A stretch of 64,000 nucleotides of DNA, from contig NZ_AKIV01000060.1 of the NCBI RefSeq assembly GCF_000282655.1, positions 84,166 through 148,165 on the forward strand, read 5' to 3'. The DNA is from Polaromonas sp. CF318. GTDB taxonomy: Bacteria > Pseudomonadota > Gammaproteobacteria > Burkholderiales > Burkholderiaceae_C. Shown in pieces: positions 28,122-43,175 of this stretch; position 1 is the stretch's first letter, and every line of letters starts with the position of its first letter. A program made the translations under genes and the position numbers. The notes under the pieces were generated by a model. It made no database searches and was not told the DNA's origin. It was given only the letters and a program-made list of their open reading frames with translations.

Positions 28122-28916
28122 CTACAGGCTGAACATGGACGCGGTCAGCAGGAAGTCCAGCCCCAGCACGGCCAGCGAGGCCACCACCACGGTGCGCGTG
28201 GTGGCTCGCGAGACGCCCTCGGGCGTGGGCTGGGCTTCAAATCCCTGGTGCAGGGCAACAAAGGTGACGGTCACCCCGAACACAAAACTCTTGATGATGC
28301 CGTTGCCCACGTCGCGCCAGACATCCACGCCGGACTGCATCTGGCTCCAGAAGGAACCGGCGTCTATGCCTATCATGACCACGCCGACCAGCCAGCCGCC
28401 CAGGATGCCCACGGCGCTGAACACCGCGGCCAGCAGCGGCATGGCGATGATGCCGCCCCAGAAACGCGGTGCCAGGATGCGGCGTATCGGGTCCACCGCC
28501 ATCATTTCCATGGCCGAGAGTTGCTCGCCGGCTTTCATCAGGCCGATTTCGGCGGTCAGGGCCGTGCCGGCGCGGCCGGCGAACAGCAGCGCCGTGACCA
28601 CCGGTCCGAGCTCGCGCACCAGGCTGAGCGCCACCAGCAGGCCCAGCGCCTCGGCCGAACCGTAGCGCTGCAGCGTGTAGTAACCCTGCAGGCCCAGCAC
28701 AAAGCCCACAAAGAGGCCGGACACCGCGATGATAGCCAGCGAATAGTTGCCCAAAAAGAAGATCTGGTCGCGCACCAGGCCGAAACGGGCCAGGGCCGGC
28801 CCACTCAGGGCGACCAGGCGCGACATCAGCCGCGCGGCATAACCCAGGTCGGCCAGCTGCCTGCGCACCGCAAAACCAAGGTCGGACACCAGGGCGACGG
28901 GACTGTAGCGGCTCAT
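28122..28916 (-). CDS. mlaE: MlaE, ABC permease of lipid asymmetry system
   Basis: Membrane permease of the Mla complex (MlaE/YrbE family), 264 residues with about five helices. Signature segments: [67 protein letters not shown] and [16 protein letters not shown]. It overlaps mlaF by 4 bp (ATGA type), so ATPase and permease are translationally coupled. Confidence 0.96.
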   Translation of the reverse strand: MSRYSPVALVSDLGFAVRRQLADLGYAARLMSRLVALSGPALARFGLVRDQIFFLGNYSLAIIAVSGLFVGFVLGLQGYYTLQRYGSAEALGLLVALSLVRELGPVVTALLFAGRAGTALTAEIGLMKAGEQLSAMEMMAVDPIRRILAPRFWGGIIAMPLLAAVFSAVGILGGWLVGVVMIGIDAGSFWSQMQSGVDVWRDVGNGIIKSFVFGVTVTFVALHQGFEAQPTPEGVSRATTRTVVVASLAVLGLDFLLTASMFSL

Positions 28917-29758
28917 GCGCGCTCCTTTTTGGCGGCGTCGGCGTTGCCGAAGTCGGCCTCCACGCCCGGCCCGGGGTAATGGAATTTCACCGGACCCTCG
29001 CTCTCGGCATTGACGAACTGGTGCACCAGCGGGTCGGTGGAGCGCCGCACTTCATCGGGCGTGCCCTGGGCGGCGATGCTGCCGTTGGCCAGGATGATGA
29101 CCTTGTCGGCGATGCGGAAGGTTTCCTCGAGGTCGTGCGAGACCACGATGCTGGTGATGCCCAGGGTGTCGTTGAGCTGGCGTATGAGCTGCGCGGCGGT
29201 GCCCAGCGAGATAGGGTCCAGCCCGGAGAAGGGCTCGTCGTACATGATGAGTTCGGGATCCAGCACGATGGCGCGCGCCAGCGCCACGCGCCTGGCCATG
29301 CCGCCGGAGATTTCGCTGGGCATCAGGTCGCGCGCGCCGCGCAGGCCCACGGCGTTGAGCTTCATCAGCACGATGTCGCGGATCAGGCGCTCATTGAGCG
29401 CCGTGTGCTCGCGCAGCGGAAAGGCCACGTTGTCGAACACGCTCAAATCGGTGAACAGCGCGCCGAACTGGAACAGCATGCCCATGCGCCGGCGTGCGGT
29501 GTACAGCTCTTGCTGCACCAATTTGCCGACGTCCTTACCGTCAAACAGGACGGCGCCGCCGGTGGCCTTCTGCTGGCCGCCGATCAGGCGCAGCACGGTG
29601 GTCTTGCCGCCGCCCGAGGCACCCATCAGCGCGGTGACCTTGCCCCTGGGTACGGACAGGGTAACCCTGTCCAGAATGACGCGGTCGCCCGCGGAACCCG
29701 GGTAGGAGAAGGTCACATCCTTGAATTCAACCAGTGATGAAGCGAGGGTGTCGGCCAT
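28913..29758 (-). CDS. mlaF: MlaF, ATPase of lipid asymmetry system
   Basis: ATP-binding subunit of the Mla phospholipid transporter, 281 residues. Walker A GASGGGKT (46-53), Q-loop region [23 protein letters not shown], signature [14 protein letters not shown], Walker [13 protein letters not shown] and switch His VVSHDLEE are intact. First gene of the mla group. The ATG is preceded by a pyrimidine-rich stretch without a clear ribosome site. The promoter must lie in the 341-bp gap towards gltD. Confidence 0.96.
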   Translation of the reverse strand: MADTLASSLVEFKDVTFSYPGSAGDRVILDRVTLSVPRGKVTALMGASGGGKTTVLRLIGGQQKATGGAVLFDGKDVGKLVQQELYTARRRMGMLFQFGALFTDLSVFDNVAFPLREHTALNERLIRDIVLMKLNAVGLRGARDLMPSEISGGMARRVALARAIVLDPELIMYDEPFSGLDPISLGTAAQLIRQLNDTLGITSIVVSHDLEETFRIADKVIILANGSIAAQGTPDEVRRSTDPLVHQFVNAESEGPVKFHYPGPGVEADFGNADAAKKERA

Positions 29759-29904
29759 GGAGAAAAAGAGGGGCCGACGAGCGCGCCGGCGAACTAGGGG
29801 AATGCCCTAATGATACGGGGTTTGGCCGCCCCTATCCCGGGAAGTAATACCAGGCAGTAATACCGTGGGGTTTCCGTCACGCCACTTACGGCGCAGGCCG
29901 TCGC

Positions 29905-29924
29905 CCCCAGGCACAAGCCTGGGG
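29905..29924. repeat. G/C-rich hairpin (copy 1)
   Basis: Perfect 8-bp stem CCCCAGGC/GCCTGGGG with loop ACAA. It has the same design as the hairpin at 30032-30051 (CCCCAAGC/GCTTGGGG), so the two may belong to one family of intergenic palindromes. Confidence 0.6.
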
Positions 29925-29952
29925 TCTCCTGAATCGCTTCTTGGATAGAGGA

Positions 29953-30029
29953 CGCGGCGTTTAGCGAGGCAGATCGCTCTAACCCATCAAAAATTCGTCA
30001 ACGGCGCGCGCGGCCTGGCGGCCTTCGCG
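29953..30029 (-). pseudogene. Duplicated fragment of the gltD 3' end
   Basis: 77 bp that match the real gltD C-terminus (30092-30168) at 74 positions, 139 bp further along. In the gltD frame it reads [16 protein letters not shown] and then TAG, where gltD has Tyr (TAC). The other two differences (GAG/GAA and GAC/GAT) are synonymous. The true gltD stop and the bases just after it are also included. It is a non-coding remnant of a local duplication or recombination event. Confidence 0.85.
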
Positions 30030-30031
30030 CA

Positions 30032-30051
30032 CCCCAAGCGTCAGCTTGGGG
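30032..30051. repeat. G/C-rich hairpin (copy 2)
   Basis: Perfect 8-bp stem CCCCAAGC/GCTTGGGG with loop GTCA, followed on the plus strand by TTTGTT. It lies directly beside the gltD remnant and may mark the duplication junction or act as a terminator. Confidence 0.55.
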
Positions 30052-30099
30052 TTTGTTAAACCGCCCCTTGGGGCGATTTGCGAAGGCCGGGCGCGGCGT

Positions 30100-31566
<1,467 letters not shown>

Positions 31567-31665
31567 GATGAGGTCCTGTGCGATTCTTTTTAAGCTTTTC
31601 CGGCTGCCGGCCCGTCATCACGGGCGCGGGCAGTTCCGGTTCAATGCAAGCGTGGGTGCGGCGGC

Positions 31666-36408
<4,743 letters not shown>

Positions 36409-36510
36409 GGCAATTCCTCGTCGGGGTGGGATGGGAGCGCTGAATGCGTCCTGTGAGAAAGACCGCAACGCACCCATCCGCAGTTTCATAATTTTTCGCA
36501 GGGAATGGGG

Positions 36511-36539
36511 AGCATAGTGCAGTGCAACAACAATGCCAA
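36511..36539 (-). promoter_or_regulatory. Sigma70-type promoter of gltBD
   Basis: On the minus strand TTGGCA (36534-36539; 5 of 6 to consensus) and TATGCT (36511-36516; 4 of 6) are spaced 17 bp. The predicted start near 36504 gives a leader of about 95 nt. The left end of the transposase element lies 11 bp upstream of the -35 box. Confidence 0.5.
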
Positions 36540-36549
36540 GAAGTTTAAA

Positions 36550-36566
36550 TGGGGTCAGATTCCAAT
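36550..36566 (+). repeat. Left inverted repeat of the RAYT element
   Basis: TGGGGTCAGATTCCAAT. It matches the complement of the right-end repeat at 37387-37403 except at one position (A versus G at base 8). Confidence 0.65.
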
Positions 36567-36644
36567 TAAAAATCGATAAATTTAATCAACATTTAATTAG
36601 GGACATATTTGATTCAAGCGCAAAAAACCATGAAACGGCGTTAT

Positions 36645-37355
36645 TTAAGCCGCTGGGAAGTCCTCTTTGGGTGTCGTGGTCGGCCGCCCCGCCTGGTTTT
36701 TTGTCACGCGGCGCTCGGTGCGCTTTTGCAGTTCGGCGAGGAAATCGCCCTCGCCCAGCGCCCAGCCGCTGAGGGCCGAGCGGGTCAGCAGCTCCTGCTG
36801 CTCCAGCGTGATGCCGGCACGCACCAACGAGGCGTAGGCCGCCTCGCGGGCAAAGGGCGTGTTGCCCAGCGCCCAGACCAGGGGATGCGGTGTCAGCAGG
36901 CTGTCGACCCGCAAACCCGCATAGTGACCGTGGCTGGACCATGGATAGTCCCTGGCCTCGGCCACCAGCCCCGCGCGAACCGGGTTCAAGTCGATATAGG
37001 CCATGCAGGCCAGCAAATAGCGTTCGGCCTCGATTACCGTAGCGCGGTAACGCCCCTCCCAGAGGGTACCGGAGCGCCCCTGGCTGTCGTTGAAGTAGCG
37101 AACATAGCGCCGTCCCGCAGCCTGCATCATCTGCGGCAAGCCGTCCGCCGTGCTGGGCGTGGCCAGCAGGTGGAAGTGGTTGTCCATCAGCACATAGGCA
37201 TGCAGGGCCACACCGAATTTGCGCGCGCTTTCGTCGAGCAGCCGCAACAACATCTGGTGATCGGCCGCGCAGGAAAAAACGGCTTGCCGGTTATTGCCGC
37301 GCTGGATGATGTGATGGGGGAAACCGGGAAGCGTCAGACGGGGAAGGCGGGCCAT
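36645..37355 (-). CDS. REP-associated tyrosine transposase-like protein (Y1_Tnp)
   Basis: A 236-residue single-strand DNA transposase/nuclease of the IS200/RAYT type. N-terminal MARLPRLTLPGFPHHIIQRGNNRQAVF is the usual RAYT start. The HUH motif is HFH (His60, His62 in LMDNHFHLLATP), and the catalytic Tyr lies in GRRYVRYFN (Tyr84 or Tyr87). GTLWEGRYRATVIEAERYLLACMAYIDLNPVRAGLV follows, then a basic C-terminal tail. All motifs are intact, so it may be active. RAYTs usually act on short palindromic repeats elsewhere in the genome. Confidence 0.9.
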   Translation of the reverse strand: MARLPRLTLPGFPHHIIQRGNNRQAVFSCAADHQMLLRLLDESARKFGVALHAYVLMDNHFHLLATPSTADGLPQMMQAAGRRYVRYFNDSQGRSGTLWEGRYRATVIEAERYLLACMAYIDLNPVRAGLVAEARDYPWSSHGHYAGLRVDSLLTPHPLVWALGNTPFAREAAYASLVRAGITLEQQELLTRSALSGWALGEGDFLAELQKRTERRVTKNQAGRPTTTPKEDFPAA

Positions 37356-37386
37356 GGGATGCGATACCTGGAGTTGGCATCATGAT

Positions 37387-37403
37387 ATTGGAATCCGACC
37401 CCA
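37387..37403 (-). repeat. Right inverted repeat of the RAYT element
   Basis: ATTGGAATCCGACCCCA on the plus strand, the inverted partner of the repeat at 36550-36566, located 32 bp upstream of the transposase start codon. Confidence 0.65.
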
Positions 37404-37467
37404 ATTTTCGGCCGCCCACGCTTCGTTTCAGGAGGCGGCTTGCGCGGCCCCTGACACGGCATCTTTA

Positions 37468-38616
37468 TCAGCGGACGACTTTGCCGTCAGGCGTGATGGT
37501 GACGAGGTCGATGGCACGCACCGATTCGTATTTTTTGGCGCGCAGGTTGACGCGAAAGCCGCCCACGTCGTAGTCCGTCATGGCTTCAAACGCTTTTTGC
37601 AAGCCGGCCCGGTCGGGTTTTCCGCTGCCTGCCGCGCTGCGGCGCACGCCTTCGGCAAAAGTCTTGGCGGCGATGTAGCCCTCCACGCTTTCATAGCTGG
37701 GCGTCTGGTCGGTCTGGTTCAGCACATCGAGGTATTCCTTGATGATCGGCATGCCGGTGCTGCGCGGCGAGGGCACGACCTGGGAAATCACAACGCCGCC
37801 GATTTCCTTGCCCAGGGCGCTGAAAAGCGGGTCGATGCCGACGACGGAGAAATTCAGGAACTGCCCGCCATAGCCGGCCTGGCGCATCTTGCGGATGAAG
37901 GCAGCCGATGAATTGAACAGGCTGACCTGGATGACGGCCTGGGGCTGCGCCTTCATCAGGGAGGCCACGGCCGCGTCAACCTTGTCGCTGTTGACCGGCG
38001 ACAGGGCGCTGCCGACGATGGCCGGCCGCTTCAGGTCGACCAGCGCCTGGTTGACGGCCGCCAGGCCGCCGCGCCCCATGGCGTCGTCTTCGGCAAACAC
38101 CGCGATGCGGTCCTGGTTCAGCGTCGCGCAATGGCGCGCGATTTTGTAGGCTTCGTCGGCCAGCGCGGGACGCACATGAAAAACGTTGCTGAGCGAGGGA
38201 TCATGCAGCGCGTCGGAGGCGGCAAAAGGCGCGAAGAACAGGGTGTTGGAAGCTTTTGCCGCGGCGAAGGCGGCGTCGCAGCTGGCGGTACCGGTGAAGC
38301 CGAAGAGCGCATCCACGTCCTCGTCGATCAGCTGCTTGGCGTTGCCGGCGGCTTTGGCCGGGACGTAGCCGTCGTCGAGGGCCTTGACTTCGATCTTGTA
38401 GCCGCCCGCGCCGTTTTTCGCGTTGATCGCGTCAAAATAAATCTTGGCGCCATTGAGGTAGGCCAGGCCGATCTGATCGGCGGCGCCGGTCAGCGGAACG
38501 GATTGCCCGACGACGATTTTCCGCCCGGCCCTGCCCTGCGCCCACAGCGCGGGGCTTGCCACCACGGCGCCTGCGGATACACCACCGAGAATTAACTGAC
38601 GCCGATTGAAACCCAT
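37468..38616 (-). CDS. ABC transporter substrate-binding protein (branched-chain amino acid type)
   Basis: A 382-residue periplasmic binding protein of the LivJ-like family (type I fold). The N-terminus MGFNRRQLILGGVSAGAVVASPALWAQG is a Tat-type signal with twin Arg. The mature protein begins IVVGQSVPLTGAADQIGLAYLNGAKIYFDAINAKNG, typical of amino acid, urea or amide binding members. An AAGGTG ribosome site supports the ATG at 38614-38616. No permease or ATPase genes of the liv type are nearby, so it is an orphan binding protein whose ligand cannot be named. Confidence 0.9.
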   Translation of the reverse strand: MGFNRRQLILGGVSAGAVVASPALWAQGRAGRKIVVGQSVPLTGAADQIGLAYLNGAKIYFDAINAKNGAGGYKIEVKALDDGYVPAKAAGNAKQLIDEDVDALFGFTGTASCDAAFAAAKASNTLFFAPFAASDALHDPSLSNVFHVRPALADEAYKIARHCATLNQDRIAVFAEDDAMGRGGLAAVNQALVDLKRPAIVGSALSPVNSDKVDAAVASLMKAQPQAVIQVSLFNSSAAFIRKMRQAGYGGQFLNFSVVGIDPLFSALGKEIGGVVISQVVPSPRSTGMPIIKEYLDVLNQTDQTPSYESVEGYIAAKTFAEGVRRSAAGSGKPDRAGLQKAFEAMTDYDVGGFRVNLRAKKYESVRAIDLVTITPDGKVVR

Positions 38617-38835
38617 GACAACACCTTTTGAGATACGAATAGCCAAAGCAGGTTTGATGCCTGCAACTGCAGCATGCGCTTACTGTTCCAAAAAAATGTC
38701 ACAAATTGTGCGCAAGCCCTAAGCGTAATCCGTGCGGGACCGAAAAAACAGCAGGAAAAATGCCGACACGTCATAAGCCTATGCGCCGTCTTTGCGGCTG
38801 CCTGATGACGGTTTTGCCTGTTTTTGCGCCTCGGG

Positions 38836-40059
38836 CTAAGGCCGGGGTGCGCGCAAAACCAGCAAACGGTGCAGCCGTAGCGCCAGAACCAGGCCCAGGG
38901 CGGAACTGGCCGCCGTGACCCAGCCCGTCCATTGCCAGCCCCCTGCCTCGGCGGCTACCCAGGCCACCAGTGGGGGACCCGCGAACTGACCCAGCGCCGA
39001 CCACTGCTGCATCCAGCCCACCGTGGTGGACACCGTATCGGCGCTGGGCGCCAGCCGGATGGCCAGGCTGAAAAGAGTGGCCGGAACCAGGCCGCCCAGC
39101 ATGGAAAAACCCAGGATCGCCGCGTACCGCAGCGCGGGCGGCGCGCCCGAAAACGCCAGCAAGGCGCCGCCCGCCATCGCCAGAAAACCCGCAGCCAGCA
39201 AGGCCAGCGGCGGCAGGCCACGGCCCAGCAGCCGCCCGGCAGCGACGTTGCCGATGATGTTGACGGCCGCGGCCAGCGCCGTCAGCGGCCCGCCCCAGCC
39301 GCCGGCCACGCCGGCCTGCGCATAGATGGACGGAAGAAAACCCACCACGGCGAGCCATTGCCCGGAATAGGTCGCAAAGGCCAGGGCCATGAGCCAGGCG
39401 GCGCGCGAACGCAAGGTCGTCGCGATGAGCTGGCGGTTGCGGGGCCGGCCTGTGGGGGCAAGCGCCTCGGGCGGCTCCGCCGGCACGCGCCACGCGAGCA
39501 GCAGGGCCAGCGCCGCGGCCAGCGCGGCCAGCAGCCACCACAGGATGCGCCAGCCCCACTGCGGGCCGGCCCCGGCGATGACGAGAGGCCCGGCCAGCAG
39601 GGCCAGCGACGCCCCCAGAGGCATGTAGGCGCCCCACATGCCGAGCATACCGCTCAATTTTTCCGGCGGCACCAGTCGGCGCACCAGGGCCGGTGCCGGC
39701 AGCACCACCCACAAAAACCCCAGGCCTTCGAGGACGCGTGTCGCCAGCAAGCCATGAACGCCGGAAGCCATGGCGCCCAGGGCGCTGGCCGATGCCAGCA
39801 CCCACAGGCCCGCCAGCATGCTGCGCTTGAGCCCCACGCGCTGCACCGCCAGCCCGGTCACCAGGCCCAGGGTCATGCCGGCCAGTTGGACGAGCGAGAG
39901 CAGGAAACCGGCCTGCAGCAGGGAAACGCCCAGCACCTGGCCCAGCACGGGCAAGGCAGGCGGCAGCTTGCCCACATGCAGGGCGGCCACCACGCCGGCC
40001 GCGATCACGCACCAGGCGGCACGCGCGCTGGCGGCGGTATCCGGCTTGGCTTCAGTCAC
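38836..40059 (-). CDS. MFS transporter (CynX/NimT-like)
   Basis: About 407 residues with twelve predicted helices and MFS motifs: the motif-A-like loop GLAVQRVGLKRSMLAGL between helices 2 and 3, and a central polar loop (PAEPPEALAPTGRPRNRQL). The general look is that of the cyanate/nitroimidazole (CynX/NimT) branch; the substrate is unknown. Start uncertain: GTG at 40057-40059 chosen, with TTG at 40065 an alternative. It follows dgt by 23 bp and may be cotranscribed with it. Confidence 0.87.
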   Translation of the reverse strand: MTEAKPDTAASARAAWCVIAAGVVAALHVGKLPPALPVLGQVLGVSLLQAGFLLSLVQLAGMTLGLVTGLAVQRVGLKRSMLAGLWVLASASALGAMASGVHGLLATRVLEGLGFLWVVLPAPALVRRLVPPEKLSGMLGMWGAYMPLGASLALLAGPLVIAGAGPQWGWRILWWLLAALAAALALLLAWRVPAEPPEALAPTGRPRNRQLIATTLRSRAAWLMALAFATYSGQWLAVVGFLPSIYAQAGVAGGWGGPLTALAAAVNIIGNVAAGRLLGRGLPPLALLAAGFLAMAGGALLAFSGAPPALRYAAILGFSMLGGLVPATLFSLAIRLAPSADTVSTTVGWMQQWSALGQFAGPPLVAWVAAEAGGWQWTGWVTAASSALGLVLALRLHRLLVLRAPRP

Positions 40060-40082
40060 ACGCAACGAGGAGAGGGGCAGGT

Positions 40083-41282
40083 TCAGGCCGCGAAGGCGGC
40101 CCGGCCCTTCAGACGCTCATGCTCTTTGGCGGCAAAGCGGTCAGTCATGCCGGCGATGTAGTCGGCCACGACCCGCTCGGGCTTGGCGCCCGCGGCATGC
40201 GGCGCGTCGACGCCGTCAAAGCGCTCGCTGTGGGCCTGCGGCATCTGCGCCGGGTCGGCCATATAGGCCTCGAACAGTTCGCCGACCACCTGCTTGGCCG
40301 CCTGCGTAGTCTCCACCACCTTCGGATGGCGGTAGAGGTTTTTCAGCAGGAAGCGCTTGAGCGACGCGGACTGCCGCGCCATCTCCGGTGTGAAGCAGAC
40401 CAGCGCCGCTTGCTGGCGCACCTCGTCGGCACTCGCGGGCGCCGCCTTGTGGATGGCCGCCCATGTCGCGTCCATCACGTTGTAGACCTGGGCGCTGAGC
40501 ATGCGGCGTATGGTTTCAAACAGCAGCCGGCGGCCCTGCAAGCCGGGATGGGCCAGCCGCGTCTCACGGCAGTACTGGCTGAAGAGCTCCACGTCCTCGA
40601 GCTGCTCCAGCGTCAGCAGGCCCGAGCGCACACCGTCGTCGATGTCGTGCGCGTTGTAGGCGATCTCGTCGGCCAGGTTGGCGAGCTGCGCTTCCAGGCT
40701 AGGCTGCTGCCAGCGCGGGCCTTCGGCGGGCTGGTCCACAAAACGGCGCGCCACCCCGCCCGGCTCGCGCGACTCGATGCGCTGCGCATTGCGCTTTGAG
40801 CAATGCTTGAGGATGCCCTCGCGCGTCTCGAAACTGAGGTTCAGGCCGTTGTAGGCCGGGTAGCGCTCTTCCAGCGCATCCACGACGCGCAGGCTTTGCA
40901 GGTTGTGCTCGAAGCCCGCGCTCTCGGGGTGGCCGGCCTTGAGGCAAGCGTTCAGGGCATCCTGGCCGGCGTGGCCGAAAGGCGTGTGGCCCAGGTCGTG
41001 CGCCAGCGCGATGGCCTCCACAAGGTCCTCGTTGAGCCGCAGCGTGCGGGCGATGGAGCGCCCCAGCTGGGCGACTTCCAGCGAATGGGTCAGGCGGGTG
41101 CGGAACAGGTCGCCCTCGTGGTTGAGGAAAACCTGGGTCTTGTAGACCAGGCGGCGAAAGGCTGTTGAATGCACGATGCGATCGCGGTCGCGCTGGAAGT
41201 CGGAACGCGTGGGCGCCACCGGCTCGGTATAGCGGCGGCCGCGCGACAGCGCGGGATCACAGGCATAGGGCGCCAGGGTCAT
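40083..41282 (-). CDS. dgt: dGTPase-like HD-domain triphosphohydrolase
   Basis: A 399-residue HD-superfamily enzyme that hydrolyses dGTP or other dNTPs to nucleoside and triphosphate. Metal ligands: His66 (RTRLTHSLEVAQLGR), His95-Asp96 (ALAHDLGHTPFGHAG) and a later Asp in LADEIAYNAHDIDDG. The N-terminus RSDFQRDRDRIVHSTAFRRLVYKTQVF is typical of the type 2 Dgt-like family. The gene follows aroB by 19 bp, a conserved aroK-aroB-dgt arrangement. Confidence 0.94.
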   Translation of the reverse strand: MTLAPYACDPALSRGRRYTEPVAPTRSDFQRDRDRIVHSTAFRRLVYKTQVFLNHEGDLFRTRLTHSLEVAQLGRSIARTLRLNEDLVEAIALAHDLGHTPFGHAGQDALNACLKAGHPESAGFEHNLQSLRVVDALEERYPAYNGLNLSFETREGILKHCSKRNAQRIESREPGGVARRFVDQPAEGPRWQQPSLEAQLANLADEIAYNAHDIDDGVRSGLLTLEQLEDVELFSQYCRETRLAHPGLQGRRLLFETIRRMLSAQVYNVMDATWAAIHKAAPASADEVRQQAALVCFTPEMARQSASLKRFLLKNLYRHPKVVETTQAAKQVVGELFEAYMADPAQMPQAHSERFDGVDAPHAAGAKPERVVADYIAGMTDRFAAKEHERLKGRAAFAA

Positions 41283-41301
41283 GGTTCACGCTCTCCAGGC
41301 T

Positions 41302-42417
41302 TCAGGCACAGCACAGGTCTATCACTTCGCGCACCAGCGCGTCGGGCGCGCTGCGAAGCGCCGCTTTGCCCGGGCCGTCGATCACGATAAAACGGATCTC
41401 GCCGGCCTCGGATTTTTTGTCGATACGCATCAGCTCCAGGTAGCGCCCGGCATTGTCACCTGCGGACAGCACCGGCGCCTTGACCGGCAAACCGGCACGC
41501 TTGATGAGCCGCGTCAGCCTTTCGACAAAAGGCCTGTCGACCAGACCCAGGCGCTCTGACAGGTGCGCGGCCATCACCATGCCGCAACCCACGCCTTCGC
41601 CGTGCAGCCATTCGCCGTAACCGAGGCCGGATTCAATCGCGTGGCCGAAGGTATGGCCGAAATTCAGGATGGCCCGCAAGCCGGCTTCACGCTCGTCCTG
41701 CCCCACCACCCAGGCCTTGATCTCACAGCTGCGCTTGATCGCGTGGGCCATGGCTGCGGGCTCCCTGGCCAGCAGGCCTTCAAGGTTGGCCTCTATCCAT
41801 TCCAGGAAGGCCATGTCGGCAATCGGGCCGTATTTGATGATTTCGGCCAGGCCCGCGCTCAGCTCGCGCGCGGGCAAGGTCTGCAACGCATCGAGGTCGC
41901 AGACCACCAGCAGGGGCTGGTAGAAGGCGCCTATCATGTTCTTGCCCAGCGGGTGGTTGATCGCCGTCTTGCCGCCCACCGAGGAGTCCACCTGCGCCAG
42001 CAGGGTCGTGGGCACCTGCACAAAGGGCACGCCGCGCATATAGCTGGCGGCGGCAAAGCCGGTCATATCACCCACCACCCCGCCGCCCAGCGCAAACATC
42101 ACCGTCTTGCGGTCGCAGCCGTTCTCGAGCAAGGCGTCAAAGATCAGCTGCAGCGTCTGCCAGTCCTTATGAGCTTCGCCGTCGGGCAAGGTCACCAGCA
42201 GCACCTTGCCATAACGCTGGCGCAGAGCCTGGCTCAGTTGCGCGGCATACAAGGGAGCCACCGTCGTGTTCGACACCACCAGCGCGGTGGCGGCTTTCGG
42301 GAGATTCTGGTAAGTCAGCGCATTGCCGAGAAGGCCGGTGCCGATGGCAATCGGGTAGCTGCGTTCGCCCAGCTCGATCTGGACCCGCGCCACCGCGGAA
42401 GGGGAATTTGCGTGCAT
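41302..42417 (-). CDS. aroB: 3-dehydroquinate synthase
   Basis: Second step of the shikimate pathway: DAHP to 3-dehydroquinate, NAD and zinc dependent; 371 residues. Motifs: [74 protein letters not shown], and the zinc-ligand region [12 protein letters not shown] with [11 protein letters not shown] chose the ATG at 42415-42417 by family length. It is 65 bp downstream of aroK. Confidence 0.97.
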   Translation of the reverse strand: MHANSPSAVARVQIELGERSYPIAIGTGLLGNALTYQNLPKAATALVVSNTTVAPLYAAQLSQALRQRYGKVLLVTLPDGEAHKDWQTLQLIFDALLENGCDRKTVMFALGGGVVGDMTGFAAASYMRGVPFVQVPTTLLAQVDSSVGGKTAINHPLGKNMIGAFYQPLLVVCDLDALQTLPARELSAGLAEIIKYGPIADMAFLEWIEANLEGLLAREPAAMAHAIKRSCEIKAWVVGQDEREAGLRAILNFGHTFGHAIESGLGYGEWLHGEGVGCGMVMAAHLSERLGLVDRPFVERLTRLIKRAGLPVKAPVLSAGDNAGRYLELMRIDKKSEAGEIRFIVIDGPGKAALRSAPDALVREVIDLCCA

Positions 42418-42482
42418 AAGTGGGAGTGTAGAGGCACTCGCCCGCCTTGGGTGCGGCGGCTTGCAAGGCAAGGCGCGAGCGC

Positions 42483-43022
42483 TCAGGGCACGGGCAGCAA
42501 CCCCGCCAGCTCCAGCTGCATATGGATCATGTTGACCAGTGTCGACACCGAGGGACGCCCGGTCTCGATGACGAAGTGGGCGGTTTCGCGGTAGAGGGGG
42601 TCGCGGGCCGCATAGAGGTCCCTGAGCCTGGCCAGCGGGTCGGCGACCTGGAGCAGGGGCCGGTTCTGGTCGTGCCGCAGGCGGCGAAACACCTCTTCGG
42701 GGATGGAATGCAGGTACACCACTTGCGCACGCTCGCGAAGGTGCTGGCGATTGGCAGGGCGCAGCACGGTCCCGCCGCCGCTGGACAGCACGCAGGATTG
42801 GCCCTGGGTCAGCTCATCGATGACCTGCTGCTCGATATCTCGGAAGGCGTTCTCGCCCTCGCGTTCGAAAAACTCGCGGATGGAGCAGCCGATGCGCTGC
42901 TCGATCACCTGGTCCGAATCAATAAAGCGCAGCCCCATCTTGCGGGCCAGATGCCGGCCGACAGTGGATTTCCCCGAACCCGGCAGGCCCACGCAGGCGA
43001 TTCTCAACGGGTTTGCATTCAA
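42483..43022 (-). CDS. aroK: Shikimate kinase
   Basis: Phosphorylates shikimate with ATP; 179 residues. P-loop GLPGSGKST (residues 12-20), shikimate-binding FIDSDQVIE (DxD-like) and [20 protein letters not shown] motif [12 protein letters not shown], and lid region [30 protein letters not shown]. It follows pilQ across a 153-bp gap with unusual inverted repeats. The pilQ-aroK-aroB order is conserved in beta- and gammaproteobacteria. Confidence 0.97.
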   Translation of the reverse strand: MNANPLRIACVGLPGSGKSTVGRHLARKMGLRFIDSDQVIEQRIGCSIREFFEREGENAFRDIEQQVIDELTQGQSCVLSSGGGTVLRPANRQHLRERAQVVYLHSIPEEVFRRLRHDQNRPLLQVADPLARLRDLYAARDPLYRETAHFVIETGRPSVSTLVNMIHMQLELAGLLPVP

Positions 43023-43066
43023 TGGAGTCTGGAGGCGCTCGCCCCGGGATGCGTGAATAGAGTCAG

Positions 43067-43146
43067 GGTGGAAAATGGGCCGGTTTCACAAACGCGACAG
43101 GCCCCAAAGGGCCCGCCGTTACCTGCATTTTCCCACCAAACCGGCC
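43067..43146. repeat. Permuted inverted repeats between pilQ and aroK
   Basis: Two blocks appear side by side and again, inverted but in swapped order: GGTGGAAAATG (43067-43077) then GGCCGGTTT (43078-43086), and CATTTTCCCACC (43126-43137, one extra C) then AAACCGGCC (43138-43146). The two possible hairpins cross and cannot form together without strain, so they would be alternatives. A third short dyad (GGCCC/GGGCC) lies between them. Confidence 0.6.
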
Positions 43147-43175
43147 CCGCCTCGCGGCGGCCGGCTCCGCGGGGC

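Larger units (their letters stand above)
29759..30099. other. 341-bp gap between mlaF and gltD
   Basis: This gap holds no intact gene. It contains a 9-bp direct repeat AGTAATACC (29843-29851 and 29856-29864), two G/C-rich hairpins (29905-29924 and 30032-30051), a decayed copy of the gltD 3' end (29953-30029), and a short GCCCC-TT-GGGGC dyad (30063-30074). The mla promoter is expected at the left end, where TATCAT (minus strand, near 29810) is a weak -10 candidate. Confidence 0.7.
36550..37403. mobile_element. RAYT/IS200-like element with terminal inverted repeats
   Basis: An 854-bp unit with one Y1 transposase gene, bounded by inverted 17-mers: TGGGGTCAGATTCCAAT at 36550-36566 and, inverted, ATTGGAATCCGACCCCA at 37387-37403 (16 of 17 match). 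The left inner flank (36567-36630) is notably A/T-rich compared with the neighbouring genes. It lies between gltB and an unrelated transporter gene. Element ends are inferred from the repeats; no target duplication was identified. Confidence 0.6.
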
